Source of the DNA: Desmodesmus armatus
Taxonomy: Eukaryota > Chlorophyta > Chlorophyceae > Sphaeropleales > Scenedesmaceae
Direction of reading: 5' to 3'
DNA: 64,000 bases
NCBI GenBank assembly: GCA_007449985.2
Contig: VIIQ02000593.1
Span: forward strand, 248,001 to 312,000
Shown here: piece after piece, positions 38,705 to 50,941 of the stretch
Numbering within the stretch: the first letter of the stretch is position 1
How the letters are laid out: each line of letters begins with the position of its first letter
The notes under the pieces: generated by a model
The model's database searches: none
What the model saw: the letters and a program-made list of their open reading frames with translations, nothing else
Told to the model about the DNA's origin: nothing
Translations under genes and position numbers: made by a program

Positions 38705-41700
38705 ATGCTGCGAAAAAGGGCATGCAGCATCGCAGTGGGCGTCTGGCTAAGCATCTTGGCATATGCAACAGCTACAGGTGAGTCTTGGCTGCGGCTGGTG
38801 CGTTTTGGACGAGTATTAGGAGCGGGACCCGGTGCGGGTGGGACAATCAGTGTGTGGTGCTGTTGCGCGATGACCGGTCGAAACGTGCACATATTGATAC
38901 CCAGGTTATGTTTTATGCATGCATCAAGCATTCACGTTAGGAGGGCTGCATCCATGCAACCTGCACTTCTCTTCTGCTTCTGTCCTGTTCTGTCTGTGAG
39001 CAGCTGACCTGTCCAAAACAGCACAGTCAGCGGATAACAATGGAATCACCTACCATCCACCCACAACGTACACTGTGGTGAGCAGCACGCCTGGGCAAGG
39101 CACTACATGGGTGACTGCACCCTCCACTGGGGGTCGTTGGGTGACGCAGCAAGCCTGGCCAGCAACCTCAAGCTTATCGGCAGCCTCGGCAACAGCAACA
39201 GCAGGAGCAGGGGCCGGAGCAGCATCAGGAGCAGGAGCAGGACCTTCAAATGATCCTACCTCTCTCGGTCGCCGCCGACGCTCACGGCGGCATCGTCACC
39301 ACCACCCACCCGGTGCAGCAGCAGGCACCCCTGTACCAACCACACCCTTGCCAGGCAGCAGCACCAGCAGCAGCATGACAGCGGGTACAGCCACAGCCCA
39401 GCCTGGCATGACCCGCACATTCCTGCCAGGCAAGGGCTGGGCCACAATCGTCTGGGCCCCAGGCACAGCAGCGGGTGGGCCTGATATGCCAGGGGCGGCC
39501 TTGCAGGGCCCAGCTGGGGACTCCAGCTGGCCAGGCCCGGGGGGACCAGATGAAGGCCAGCCCAACATGCAGCCAGGACAGCCAGGCAGGGGGCCTCCAG
39601 GTGGGATGGCAGGGATGTGGCAGCGCCCAGGTATGGCGGGTACAGGCCCCACACTGCCAGGCGGCACTCGCCGCGGTGGCGGTCTTGGCCTTGCAATGGG
39701 CACTCCTGCAATCCCAATGCAGTCCCCGATACCAGCAGGGTCATGGGGAGGCAGCAGTGGCGGGCCATGGAGCAGTGGCAGCCAGGCAGGCTGGCCAGTG
39801 CCGTCACCTAGGCCGGGTGATGATGACAGTGATGACGATGAAGAAGACCTGAATGTGCCTGATGAGCCGCCCCAGTGGCCCTGGCCAGGCTCGCCTTTGA
39901 GCCCCGGCAGCAGCGGCAGCACCATCAGGCCAGCGACAGGTGGTCTAGACCTTGACGACGATAATGACGGTGACTATGACGGTGATAATGACGGCGATGA
40001 CGACAGTGATGATGACAGCATGATGGGCAGGCCAGCATGGGTGGGTGCTGGGCCTGGTCCCAGGGGCCCACGTGCTGGGCCCTGGGCAGCTGCTGCTGCC
40101 AGTCCCCGCCCTGGCAGCGGCAGCATCGCAGAGTCAATGTGGCCAGCTCGTCTGTCCTCACCCCGCCCACAGCCTACTGTCGTTACTGGGCCAAGCAAGA
40201 CAGATCCTGACAGGCCGTGGCTATTCCGCTCCTCTCCATCCCCATCTCCCAGCACCTGGCGCCCTGGCGGGTCCAGCTTACTACAGCCAGGCAGGGGCTC
40301 ACCTTCACCGTCCCCAGGGGTGAGGGCACCATGGGGAGTGGGCACCGGAGCGACCACACGCCCTGGTGACATGCCAAGAACCTCACCCACACCCAGTAGC
40401 ACCAGCGCCAGCAGCTCCGGCAGTACAGTGAGTGAGTGGGATGAGGGCATGGGTGACGACGGCTCAGATGACAAGGTGCCGGACCCTTCAGTCACCACCC
40501 GACCCACAGACCGACCTGGCATGGGGTCGGACACCATGGGACCAGGCATGGGCCTTGGCATCGGCCCCAGTCCCTCAGGTGCAGCTACAGCAAGCCGCTC
40601 TCCCTCTCCGTCACCCTCACCCAGCGCAAAGGGATTGCCAGGCAGCTCCCCAGGAGGAGCTCAGCCTAGCAGCGGCCTAGTAACTGGATCAGGGCCACGG
40701 CCTAGTCCCCCATTGAGAGGAGCCTCACCGCCCGGGCTAGCAGCCCCACCATCCCCTCGGCCCTTTGTACAAGAGGACCCAGACATCCCAGGGTCTGAGG
40801 ATGACACAACCGGTAAGTTGTGCAAAGGTCTGCAGACCTGCTTGATTGCGCTCATGCTTGCGTGTGCTCTGCTGCTTTCACCCATGCTTGAGTGCTACAG
40901 TATGAGATGCGGTCTTCCCAGCAGGTGGTGTGAGTCAAACATCTCATCGGTCTCCAGCTCACACACTGATGTTCACACACTTGCAGAGCCCTTGGGTGTT
41001 GAGGATGTGGACTCCCCTGAAGATGTCGATAATGTTGACACCATGGCCGCAGAAGGGGAGGAAGAGGAGGAAGAGGAAGAGGCATTGACACCCGGAGCCA
41101 TGGGGCCTGTGTCAGGGTTAGTAACAGGAGGGGGCCTCGTCGTGCGGCCAGGCAGCGGCATCGGCAGTGCTGAGCCAACACCAGCAGCCAGTCCAATGCC
41201 AGGGGCAGCAGCAGCAGCAGCAGCAGGGGCGGGGCCGGGGGCTGCACCCCTGGCAGGCAGAGGCAATGCATCAGCAGCAGCAGCAGGTGGACTTGCCAGG
41301 CCAGGGATGGCGCCTGCAGCAGGGCAAGGCATGCAGCCAGGGGCTGGAGCACGGCCAGGGGGAATGCAGCCTGCGGGGTCTGGTACAGTGTCAGAGGCAG
41401 GGTCCAGGGGTGGCAATGCCAGCAGCACAGCTGCATCACTGCCCAGTAGCTTCACCCTGAGCCCGGCTATTAGCCAGCAGCCAGGTGCTGCTGGTGCAGC
41501 TGGCATGGCTGGGGGTGCAGGGGGAGTTGGGGGCCCTGTTGTGCCCACAGCAGTAGGCAGTGAGGGTGCAATGGATGCATCCCCCAAGCCGTACCTGTGG
41601 AAATCCCAGGGAGCTAAGAAGACTGTTCTGGTTGGGTGCATTCTGCCGTTTGAGGGCAACCAAGCGGTTGTGGGCAAGGCAGTGCATTCTGCACTGCAGA

Positions 41701-44505
41701 TGGCCCTGCAGGACCTGGGGGGTAGCCTCAAGGTGCCTCTCAATATCAACTTGACCTGCCTCAACACAAAGGTAGGCTGGGACCATGTTGGAGGATTAGG
41801 GCTCAGGCTTGGAACCCAGGGCGGGGTTTGGGGAGGTGCAGGCTTCCGATGCTGTGATGGAAGCTCAAGTGGACAAGCAACCATGGCAACTTTCACGACC
41901 GCTCCTGCGGCACAGAAACAGCCTGACATGCTGAGCTGTGCTGTCAAGGCTACAGTACCACCAGCCAGTACTGGGCAGTCAGAGCCGCATGGGAAGTCCA
42001 AGCCGCATTCCACAACCAACTCAAGCAGACCCACTGGATGCCCTCTCCGCTGTTGTTGCCGTTTCCTGCAGTGCACGGACATCCCCTCCCACAATGCTAT
42101 GAGGAGGCTTGCAAGCATGGGAGCAGGTGAGTGGCGTAGCGGCTGGGTTTTGTCAGTGTGCTGACAAAGCTGAGTGGCAACAAACCATAAAGCTGTCACA
42201 GGGTAGCTGCAGGCACTGGCTTGAGTGCTGCTGCTGTGACGCTCTGGTGTTCAGCACGAAGTTCCTAGCAGTGTGTAGCAGGCTGCTGCTGATTCATTGT
42301 CAGCAAACGACACGACACAGCAGTTGCTTGTTGGCACATATCATATGCCATGACCGCATTGCACCCCCCACAGGAGCTGCTGGTCTGTGTCACCGGTGCA
42401 TGCTGCGCTGTGCTGTGCTGTGCTGTGCTTTGCTGTCGCAGTTGGTGTCATTGGTGACATCTGCTCAGCCGCCACGGTGGCAGCAGCTGGTGTTGCTGGT
42501 GAGAAGAAGGTCCCCCTCATCAGCCCGGCCTCCTCCAGCCCACAGCTGACAGGCATGCCTTTCTTCTTCAGGACAGTGCCGTCTGACAGGTGGGGTGGTG
42601 GGTGGGTGGGGGGGAGGGTATGTTCAGAGTGAGCTTGAATGGCAGGGCATGTGTGCTGAACGGCAACCTGTTGCAGAATGCTTGTGACACACAACAGTCA
42701 TTCAGAACATGCCATGTCAACGATGGGTGACATTGAAGCTCATCCTGCTTTGGGGGTTACAAATACTTTACTCACCGCAACTCACAAACCAACAGGGCAG
42801 CAGCTGAATTTGTACCTTTGCCTTAACGGTACAGTATTCTCACCAACGTCAGCGTCCACTAGTGTGCATGCAGTAAAGCAATGTGCACCCTCACTTTTTG
42901 CTTGGCTGTGTGCAGGTACCAAGGTGCAGCTGCTGCCAACCTGGCCTTCAAAGCAGGGTTCAAGAACATTGGCATGGTGTATGAGGAATCATCCTATGGA
43001 CACGGTAAGCAGCCCACAAGCTGTACAAGGTTGCTGTGTCAGGCACATTGGCTTGGTGGCGCCTATTCCTACTGAGTGCCAAGACATGCCACAGCAGTGC
43101 TGGATGTGTTTCAACTGGCACTGGAATGCACTCAACAGCTGCCTGCAGGCAGCTCGTCATCTTACAGCAACCAGCGGCAGACAGCCCCTACTCCCGCTCT
43201 TTTTTGCTTTGCCCTGCTGTTATGGCCTTCACCCCTGTCTCCACGTGCCCCCTCCATTACCCCCACTTGCTCACTACATGTGGTCCTTAGTAGACTCTAC
43301 TATCAGGCTGATAGTAGCACTCACCTATGTTGTTTGTCATTCCCTTCTTTCAGGCCTGGCCTTCAACTTCATGGCCTCCCTCACGCGTGATGGTGGCAGC
43401 GTGCCAGTGGTGGTCAAAGTCAACAGGGGCGCGGGGGACCCCAAGGCTGCCGTGGCCAAGCTAGTTGAGGGCAAGGCCGCAAAGACCAACCCCCTGGATG
43501 CAGTGTTTGTCAGCACCAACGACCTCAGCTACTTTGCAGGTGCGGGTCGGGCCGTTGGTTACAATCAAACACAGAGGTGGGGGCAGCCAGCCAGCTGGCT
43601 TTTGTAGCTGGGTGCTGCGCTGACGCGCAAGGGCAGCCAAGTCCCAAATACAATGCCTAGCCTCACTGTATCTTTAGCGCCCAACTAGTACGATAGCCTG
43701 TCGAAATGCAGCATGTGTTTTCACCCAACAGTACTACCCGGCAGTGCACAGTGACACAGCGCTGGCATGCGTGCTTTTGATGGACCTTCACATGTGCTGT
43801 CTTGCGCCCCCTGTTCTCTGCCGCCCTCAGAATTCGTACGCGCTGCAGCTGCTGCAAAGCTGGGCCTGCCGATTTTTGGCGGCGATGCCATTGCAAGCCC
43901 AGAGATGACGAACATGTTCAAGGACAGCCCTGCACTGCTCAAGCCTGTGGTGATTTCGGCCTTTGCGCAAGGCTCTGAAGCCTTCCAAAAGAAGTTTGCA
44001 AAGGAAGCACCTGGGGTGGAGTACGATGGGAACGCAGCTCAGGGCTATGACGCCATGCATGCGCTGTTGCGCGCGTACGATGACGCATCATCAAGCAAGG
44101 AGCCCGACAACATCGCTGCTGGGATCCTGAAGCAGGAGTTCATGGGTGTGTGTGGACAGGGGGGGGGGGCATGGCTCATGCATGCTGTGTGAGGGGGCAG
44201 GGCATGTGATGGTGGGCAGTGACCGGCAGCAGCATCAGAGCTTAAGGCGTCGGAGAAGCTTCAAGCAGCTCTGTCCGTACTGTGTGTGCATGTCAGTACT
44301 ATTCTCAGCGTGGACTTGCCGAGGGTTTGAGTCATGTCCGCTTTGTCCGAGGCTGTGTGTGTGTGTCTGCCATGCAGGTGTGTCGGGGCCCATTGCCTTT
44401 GACAGCAAGGGTGACCTGAAGCCACATGATGGCGTGTACATCACAGCAACGTTTGACCCCAAGACTGCCCAGCTGGTGCTTGGGAAGGCGATCCCCTTGC
44501 CCTAG
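38705..44505 (+). CDS. Secreted chimera: Ser/Pro/Gly-rich matrix-like region + type I periplasmic-binding-protein domain, 1,195 aa
   Basis: Nine exons are in phase: 38705-38777, 39004-40812, 40987-41771, 42072-42126, 42442-42589, 42916-43004, 43354-43539, 43831-44145 and 44378-44505. Exon 1 encodes a signal peptide (MLRKRACSIAVGVWLSILAY). Exon 2 is a ~600-residue low-complexity region with a basic RRRRSRRHRHHHPPG patch, SPSPSPS motifs like those of hydroxyproline-rich algal wall proteins, and a dense Asp run near 39950-40020. A second acidic run (EEEEEEEE-like) lies in exon 3. From about residue 870 the protein is a ligand-binding fold of the ANF-receptor/Leu-Ile-Val-binding type: KTVLVGCILPFEGNQAVVGKA, VGVIGDICSAATVAAAGVAG, KNIGMVYEESSYGHG, DAVFVSTND, GLPIFGGDA and VSGPIAFDSKGDLKPHDGVY. 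No membrane segment, kinase or cyclase follows. It is probably an extracellular small-molecule-binding protein anchored in the wall or matrix. The ligand is unknown. Confidence 0.85.
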
Positions 44506-45067
44506 TTTGTCTCCTGGGCAAGGGCCCTTTGTGCAGCAGGCCAGCTTGGCAGCAAACTCTGGGTTCTGTCTGTCAAGCCGGCTTGTTCTGAATGTCGGCT
44601 CATCCTCTCAGGGAGTATCAGGCTGGCATCACGTGTCTGAGGCGCAGGCTCACGCCAGCCCAGGCATGTGGGAGTTTCACAGGGACGCTGGCGCCCGCAT
44701 GACCAGCATGGCAGGGTGCATCGACTGTGTTGACTATGTTGATGACAAGTTGGACTGAGCAATCGTGCTGTGGGCAGCATGACTTGTTATTGCCTCCTCT
44801 GCTGGAGGGTTTTCAGGCTCGCAACAGGGACCCTTGACGGGGCCGTGGCAGGATGTATGATGAACTGGGTCCTTTGGAGGTGCAGCAACCCTCACACTTT
44901 GTCACCCTGACAGGGTGGGCTGTACATGGTGCTCATGATAAGAGGCTGACTTTCTGGATTCTGGCCCAACCTTACTTTGTGTTCAACATTGTTGTGGCAT
45001 CCACACTCAAGTATTGCGTCGCCTTGCTTGACCAGCCAACCTCACAGCAGGATGAGTGACTGACTGA

Positions 45068-45072
45068 TGTAA
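45068..45072 (+). terminator. TGTAA polyadenylation signal for the PBP-domain gene
   Basis: TGTAA about 560 bp past the stop at 44505 and before the next gene. It would give a long but typical algal 3' UTR. Tentative. Confidence 0.35.
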
Positions 45073-45243
45073 CATCTCACGCGTCTGCATGTGGGTGAGA
45101 ACCAAATATTATCATTAGGTCAGACTGGAAGCAGGAGGTCCAGATGTGCGATGCGTGGTTCAGTCGGCGCCTGAAGTCAAGATCGAAACCAGTGACAATC
45201 CCAGCCAGTCTGTCAGCTTGCATACAACTGGCCGCGTTGAGTC

Positions 45244-48200
45244 ATGTTTGTGGTGGGTATACCAATCATCAAGAGCCGTAGGCGATCGTGTGCAGGCGAA
45301 CACAACCTTGGATTGATCCAACATGATCTACCTGTGCAGGCCAGCCTGGGAGAGGGAGCCACCACCAGTGTGCTTTTGCAGCATGAGGGTACCAATATAC
45401 TCTTTGATTGCTCAGCACATCCAGTGCTTGCCAGCAGCACAACCCCTGGCAAGGCCACCAAGCAGCAGCAGCAGCAGCAACAGCAGCGACACCAGCAGCA
45501 GCTGGATAGCCCACAGCTGCAGCTAGTGGTGCCGGATATTGCAGCCAACTTGAAGGACACCCAGCTGCATGTGATCCTTGCTACAAGCGCATGGGGCCTG
45601 TTGGGGCTCGCACACCTGCAGCAGCAGCTGCAGGAGCAGGGCAGTGACCTCCCCATCCACACTTACTGCACAGAGCCCTGCCTGCACTTCTTCCAGCAGC
45701 TAGCCCAAGAGCTTCTTGATGCTGGGAGCACTGCCACACCAAAACCACCTGATCAGCAACAGCAGCAGGGGCTTTCTACCACTGTGTTGTCACAACACGT
45801 GGTTCCAGCCGTGCAGCAGCAGCAGCAGCAGCCAGAACATGCTACTGCAGTCAATGCTGCAGAAGCCTGTGCACGGCCAGGGGTGCAGGTGGTGGTCCCC
45901 GCCAGCAGACCACTGTCCCGCTGTTTACTGCAGAGCAGCTGCAGTCTGTACTGGATGCAGTGCAGGTGGTGCGATACGGCCAGAGGGTGCAGCTGCCAGG
46001 CTCCTTTGGCATTACAGCAGAGGCCAGGCCTTGTGGACGTGGCATTGGCAGCTGCTTGTGGCTGATGACATGTGGGGACCAGAGGTAGGTGGCACCCAGA
46101 ACTGCATAGGTTGGGCGTGCAAATGGTTGGCGCAACGCGCCTTAGACTTCTGTTCTTCATCGCTGCATGTGCATGTACCGCAAGCTGCACATGCCTGGAG
46201 TGAATTCACAACATTTTTCAGCTCATATGCATGTGCCAAGTGCAAGAATCAGGCTCATCAGCAGCGCCCACCCCCAGCGCTTTGTGCAGCTGCCTGTGTC
46301 ATTCCCACCAGCCGTCGCTGACATCTCATTGCTGTACTGCTGTACATGCTGCGCTGTGCTGTACTTTGAATTCTCTTGGCTGTGACCTGCAGGTACACCT
46401 ACATGGGCCCAGCCACCCTGCAGCCCAACTGGAGTGCTCCCTTGCACCTTCCCTCCATGCACAACCTAGATGTGCTGCTGTTGGGCCCTGGCTGTATCAC
46501 ACCATCACAGCACCAGCACACGCAGCCAGCAGGCCTCCAGGCGTCTGTCGAAAGACAGGAGCTCTGTGCTGGGGGCAGTGTGTCAACAGCATTGCAGGCA
46601 GCAGCAGGGGCTGTCTCCAGGGGAGGGAGGGTCTTGGTGCCTGTCATTGCAGGAGAAGGTGAGATGTGCTGCGGTTGCTTGTTTTGGTCTCTCCTTGTGG
46701 TCATGTGGTCAGTGAGCGCTTCACTACTTGTGTTTATATCAATACCCTGGCCTGGTACTTGCCATATGGGCGGATGTCTTTCCTGCCAGGGCCTTTGCCA
46801 GTACCCAGTTGGCAGTTGCTGTATGAGAGTCTTCTGTGTGTTTGGTTTCAGGCGACTCCTGCTGTAAGGGCTCTGTGTCTGCTGCCCACAACCATGCACC
46901 CCCACGCAGGGGCTGTCCTGCAGCTGTTGGAGCAGCTGCCTGCAGCGCTGGCAGCAGCAGCATCCGGTCCAGCACAGGCCTCCACCATCCCCTTGGTGTA
47001 CCTGTCCCCAGCTGCGGCAGACTTCCTTGCCACTGCTAACAGCTGCTGTGAATACCTGGAGCAACAGCGGCAACAGCAAGTGCTGGCCTCAGGCACGCCT
47101 CCCTTAGACACTGATCAACTGGTCAAATCTGGTCAACTGCAGCTTTTGGCTCCTGCAAGCCAGCACAAGGCTGGCAGGCAAGCAAACCAGGTCACTTCTG
47201 CAGGAGCACAAGCAGGGGCCAGCACAGCGGCAACAGCAGCAGGGAGTGGTGCAGGAGACCAGCCCATGCAGCTAGACCTTCCTACATCTGGAGGTACAGG
47301 AGCAGCTGGACAGGCCAGCTGGAAGAGCGGGAACAGGGAGGGTGATGTCAGCAGCAGTGAATGGGATGCGCTCGTGCAGCGGGTGCTGTCGTTGGGCCCA
47401 TGTGTGGTGTTTGTGCCGCTGTGGAGCATGGCAGCAGGTGAGACACTGGGCAAGTTATATGGAAGGCCCACTGCCTGCTTGGGGAGTAGCCTTGCCAAGT
47501 GCTTGCTGGTACGCTATATGCATAGGTATAGTTTGACATGGCGCCACATGCCTTGTCTTCCTCGCTGGGGTGGGATCACCTGCCGCAGCCACTTGCATCC
47601 TCATCACCTGACGCTCTTGGCGCGCGAGTGGTGCTCATCCTGAGTGCATGAATTTTCTCATGCTGGCTGACATATGTCACCTGGGAGGAGCCTACCCACT
47701 GCTGGATGTGACTCTGCGGCATAATGCATCGCCTGCGCTGTCCTGCTGTGCTTATACAGGTCCTGGATGCATGCTGGCACAAGCCTGGAGCAGCAACCCC
47801 CTCAACCTGCTGCTGCTGCCTGAGTCCGGCCCCCTGACAGCATCATGGCTGCAGCAGTGCTGTGATGCCAACAGACTGCCTCCCCAACAGTTGTGGCAAT
47901 GGCAGGTGCTGTACGCGCCCATTGCATGCAACAGCGGCAGGGTGGCAGCTGCTGCTGGCGCTGGTACTGTCAGCAGGAGTGCTGCTTGTGAGGTGCTGCC
48001 AGCAGTGCAGGAGGGTTTGCTGCCGGAACAGCTGCTTGCAGTGTTGGGTGGTGGGACGGAAGGTGTTGGTGCTGGTGCTGATGCTGATGCTGTTGCTGTT
48101 GCTGCGAAGGCTGGGCGGCAGTGCCGAGTCGTTGCTAGCAGCGCGGACTTGAGTCTGTTGGAAGCTGCACGGCAGCAGCAACCACCAAGGTGAGGGAGGG

Positions 48201-49786
48201 AGATCTTCAAGGTTGCAGTAATGATGATAGCGCTGTATGCGTCGGGTGTGCATGCTGCCAACCACTTTGAATGAAGGAGCGCACCGATGCTGGCACCTCA
48301 CACACCAAACAGTCATCTTTAGTGCAATCTTCTCTACGACAAACGCATGATGACTCCACACCACAAACACAACTGCCGCCTGTGTCTGCACTGCTGCACT
48401 GCCTTGTGCACAGCCTGGCAAGCCCGCACGTGAGGTTTGTACCCCTGCCAACGGCAGCCGCAACCAACAGCAGTCCTGCGCTGCAGTGGCAGCGCCTGGA
48501 GCTGCCTGTCCCCATGGTGCAAGCTGCCCTCAGCACAGAGCTGGCAAACAGGCTGCAGCTGCAGCGCCTCAGGGTTGTGAAGCAGCCGGCAGCGGCAGCG
48601 ACAGCTGCTGCAGGGACTGCAGGTATGAAGCCACAGCTGGCAGGAGCAGCTGCTGGGGCGGTTGAGGAGGTGCATGAGGTGTCTGTGGCGCGCCTGCAAG
48701 CAGTGCTGACACACAGGTAGGCAGGGCGACGCCATGACACAAACAGCGTCACACTGACACTGTCAACACTCGTGCATGGCTGCCCCTCAACATATGGCCA
48801 AGAGTGTGATGTACAACACAACTTGTGCAGCCGTTGTGTGTGTCACCTGGTGCAAGTTGCCACTGCAAGCATCAGCAGGGATTCAAGGCACAACTCCATA
48901 GGTCTACAGCGCAGCGATGGACACCATGCACACCCTTGCTGTCCTCCATGTACCTGCATTGCCTTGCAGGTCTGGTTGCTGGCGGTTGGAGCCGCTACCC
49001 ACCAGCCCTGAGGCTGCCGCTGCCTTGCAGGCACAGCAGCAGCTGCTGTTGCCCCCACAGGAGCTACTGTGGGGGACTGTCAACCCTTTGCAGCTGCTGG
49101 CAGACTTGCAGGTGAGCCTGTTCAGCCCAGAGTGCCCCGACAGCTCCAATCAGTGTGTACCCAATGCAATTTCCTGTGTTGTCCTTGTTCTTGAAGTAGC
49201 GCAGTAGGTTCAATTCGGTTAAGGTGGCGTGCATTGTCCGAGCCGTCACGTCTGTGTGCAGATTAGCATCTGCAGCTCAGTTCAATACAGCTGTCACTGG
49301 CATGGGCCCTTCATGACAATTCCGACAATTCCACGTGTGCAATGCCTGGATTTGGAGGTGTGCAGCAGCTTTGTTACCAACAGCAGAACATTTGCTACTC
49401 GCTGGTTGCTGCAGGCAGCGGGGTACAAGGCTGAGTTGATGCCGTCAGGTGCTGGTGCGGCATCGGTGCAGTCCATATCAGTTGATGATGGAGCGGCTCA
49501 GATCAGGTGAGCCCCACAGCAGGCCTAGACGCACACCAATTGATAGCTAGCTGCAGCGTGTGCCGTGAGGCAAGCGGCCACAATGCTTACATCAGGCCCC
49601 CACCAGCACGACATGCCTGTCAGTCTTTCATGGCAAGGTGCCGTCAGCAACGGCATGGTGTACCTGCTGTGCTGTGTTCTGCCCTGCAGGCTCAGTTTGC
49701 ATGAAACAGAAGTCACCTGTGACAGTGCCAGCATGCGCAAGGTGCTGCTGCAGTGCCTCACCAGCCAGCTGCACAGGGTGCAGTGA
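45244..49786 (+). CDS. INTS9: Integrator complex subunit 9-like protein (inactive MBL/beta-CASP fold)
   Basis: INTS9 pairs with the nuclease INTS11 in the nuclear Integrator complex, which cleaves snRNA and nascent mRNA 3' ends. Later exons are in phase: 46393-46658, 46910-47437, 47760-48189, 48414-48716, 48970-49111, 49415-49506 and 49690-49786. The first part (45244 to 46084) has a frame change near 45.8-45.9 kb, so a small intron or sequence error is unresolved there. The start is also uncertain: homology begins near TTSVLLQHEGTNILFDC. Recognisable parts are the MBL core (LHVILATSAWGLLGLAHL, IHTYCTEPCLHFFQQLA), ITAEARPCGRGIGSCLW, DVLLLGPGC, the RGGRVLVPVIAGEG beta-CASP strand with AVLQLLEQL, VVFVPLWSMAAG, and a C-terminal domain (LLQAAGYKAELMP, SLHETEVTCDSASMRKVLLQCL). 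The HxHxDH metal motif of active enzymes is absent, as expected for INTS9. Gln-rich insertions enlarge the protein. CPSF100 is the main alternative family. Confidence 0.75.
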
Positions 49787-50941
49787 GGCAGCTGGGGCGC
49801 CGAGCTGGGGCCCTCCAAGCCAAGCTGGCGGCCCAATACAATGCTGGACCCCTTTTGGACAGGCATGTAGCTAAAGGCATTCGTTCGGCTGGCAGGCTGT
49901 GGGGTGACAGCCTGCCAGGGCGTGCAGGCTTGCTAGGGGGGGGGTGGTCTGTGACGTGGGTGCGGGTGCTGCTGTGGCGCCTGGGTCGCTTGTTGCAATG
50001 AAATCATAGTATAGCAGTTCATATGCCGGAGCGCTGTGACCAGTCATTTGCAAGTACAATTGCTTCATCTCAGCAATAATCTTGTCTGTTCTCTGCCAAT
50101 GTATTGATTTGTGCTCCCAGTGGGGCAAGTTGCTGGCTCCTGCAGATGTGTGTGTGGCTGTTGTTTCAAAGCGGAGCAGTCACTTTGCCCACAAATGAGG
50201 CAGTCAGCAAAGGAGTGTACACATGTCTTGGCCCGTGCTGCCACTCGATGGCTTTCAATGGCTGGGAGCGGCTGTCTTGTCTAACAGCACCCTGACTAAT
50301 TTGTGTTATAACAGCACCCTAAGTTGCAGCATCGCATTGGTGGCAGACCTGTGTGTATGTACTCCCAACGCAATGTGGTCCCACCATCTATCTAGGTGGG
50401 GGTTGTGTCGGAAGTGTTCTTGTGTTGCTATGACCTGCCTCTTTCTATGCATCTACTGCACTCAGGTGTTTATTTTTGCTGCTTCTATCCTTGCTGTTGC
50501 TGCAAGGCATGTGCCATAGGCTCTGTATTGGGCCAGCAGCGTACCGCATCAACATGCAAGCATAATACTTTTGACAGTCGCATGCAGTTCAGCTGCTTGT
50601 GGCTGCGGAGACAAAGTGCCAGCCTGGAGTGGTTAGGGTGAAATCAACTGATGTGACAGACTCTCTTGCATCAAAACTGCTGCTGAACAGATGCACACAC
50701 CCTGGTACAATGATGAGGTCCTGCCCGTGAGAGGGCCAGATGTTCTAAAGCTTGCATACACAGCCCAACCAATGCAACATGACCCTGGACCAAGCCCAAT
50801 GCAAGGTGGGTGTGGATGCTTGCCCGCTGAGTAAGCCTGGATGTAAACGTGGCAAAGATACACGCTGTTACAAGAAGCTACATCGGACAACCGGTAGCAA
50901 AACCCACACAGGACACAACAGCCAGACTCTGTTGGACTTCC
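49787..50941. other. Intergenic: 3' flanks of converging INTS9-like and Ser-rich genes
   Basis: No gene was recognised. A TGTAA at 50842-50846 (plus strand) is over 1 kb from the INTS9 stop and may not be its signal. A G9 run lies near 49937. Confidence 0.4.
50868..50872 (-). terminator. TGTAA polyadenylation signal for the Ser-rich gene
   Basis: The minus strand reads TGTAA 70 bp past the stop codon at 50942. The close spacing makes this one of the better signal candidates in the window. Confidence 0.5.

Noticed and set aside
39256..42199. Long minus-strand ORFs opposite the secreted PBP-domain gene.
   Set aside because: They mirror the GC-rich Ser/Pro/Gly coding exons and show no conserved domain; the plus-strand chain has signal peptide, phase-matched exons and a recognised fold.
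41600..44505. Recent bacterial transfer of the periplasmic-binding domain.
   Set aside because: The domain is spread over seven exons with typical algal introns and the local base composition, and the fold is native to eukaryotic receptors as well.
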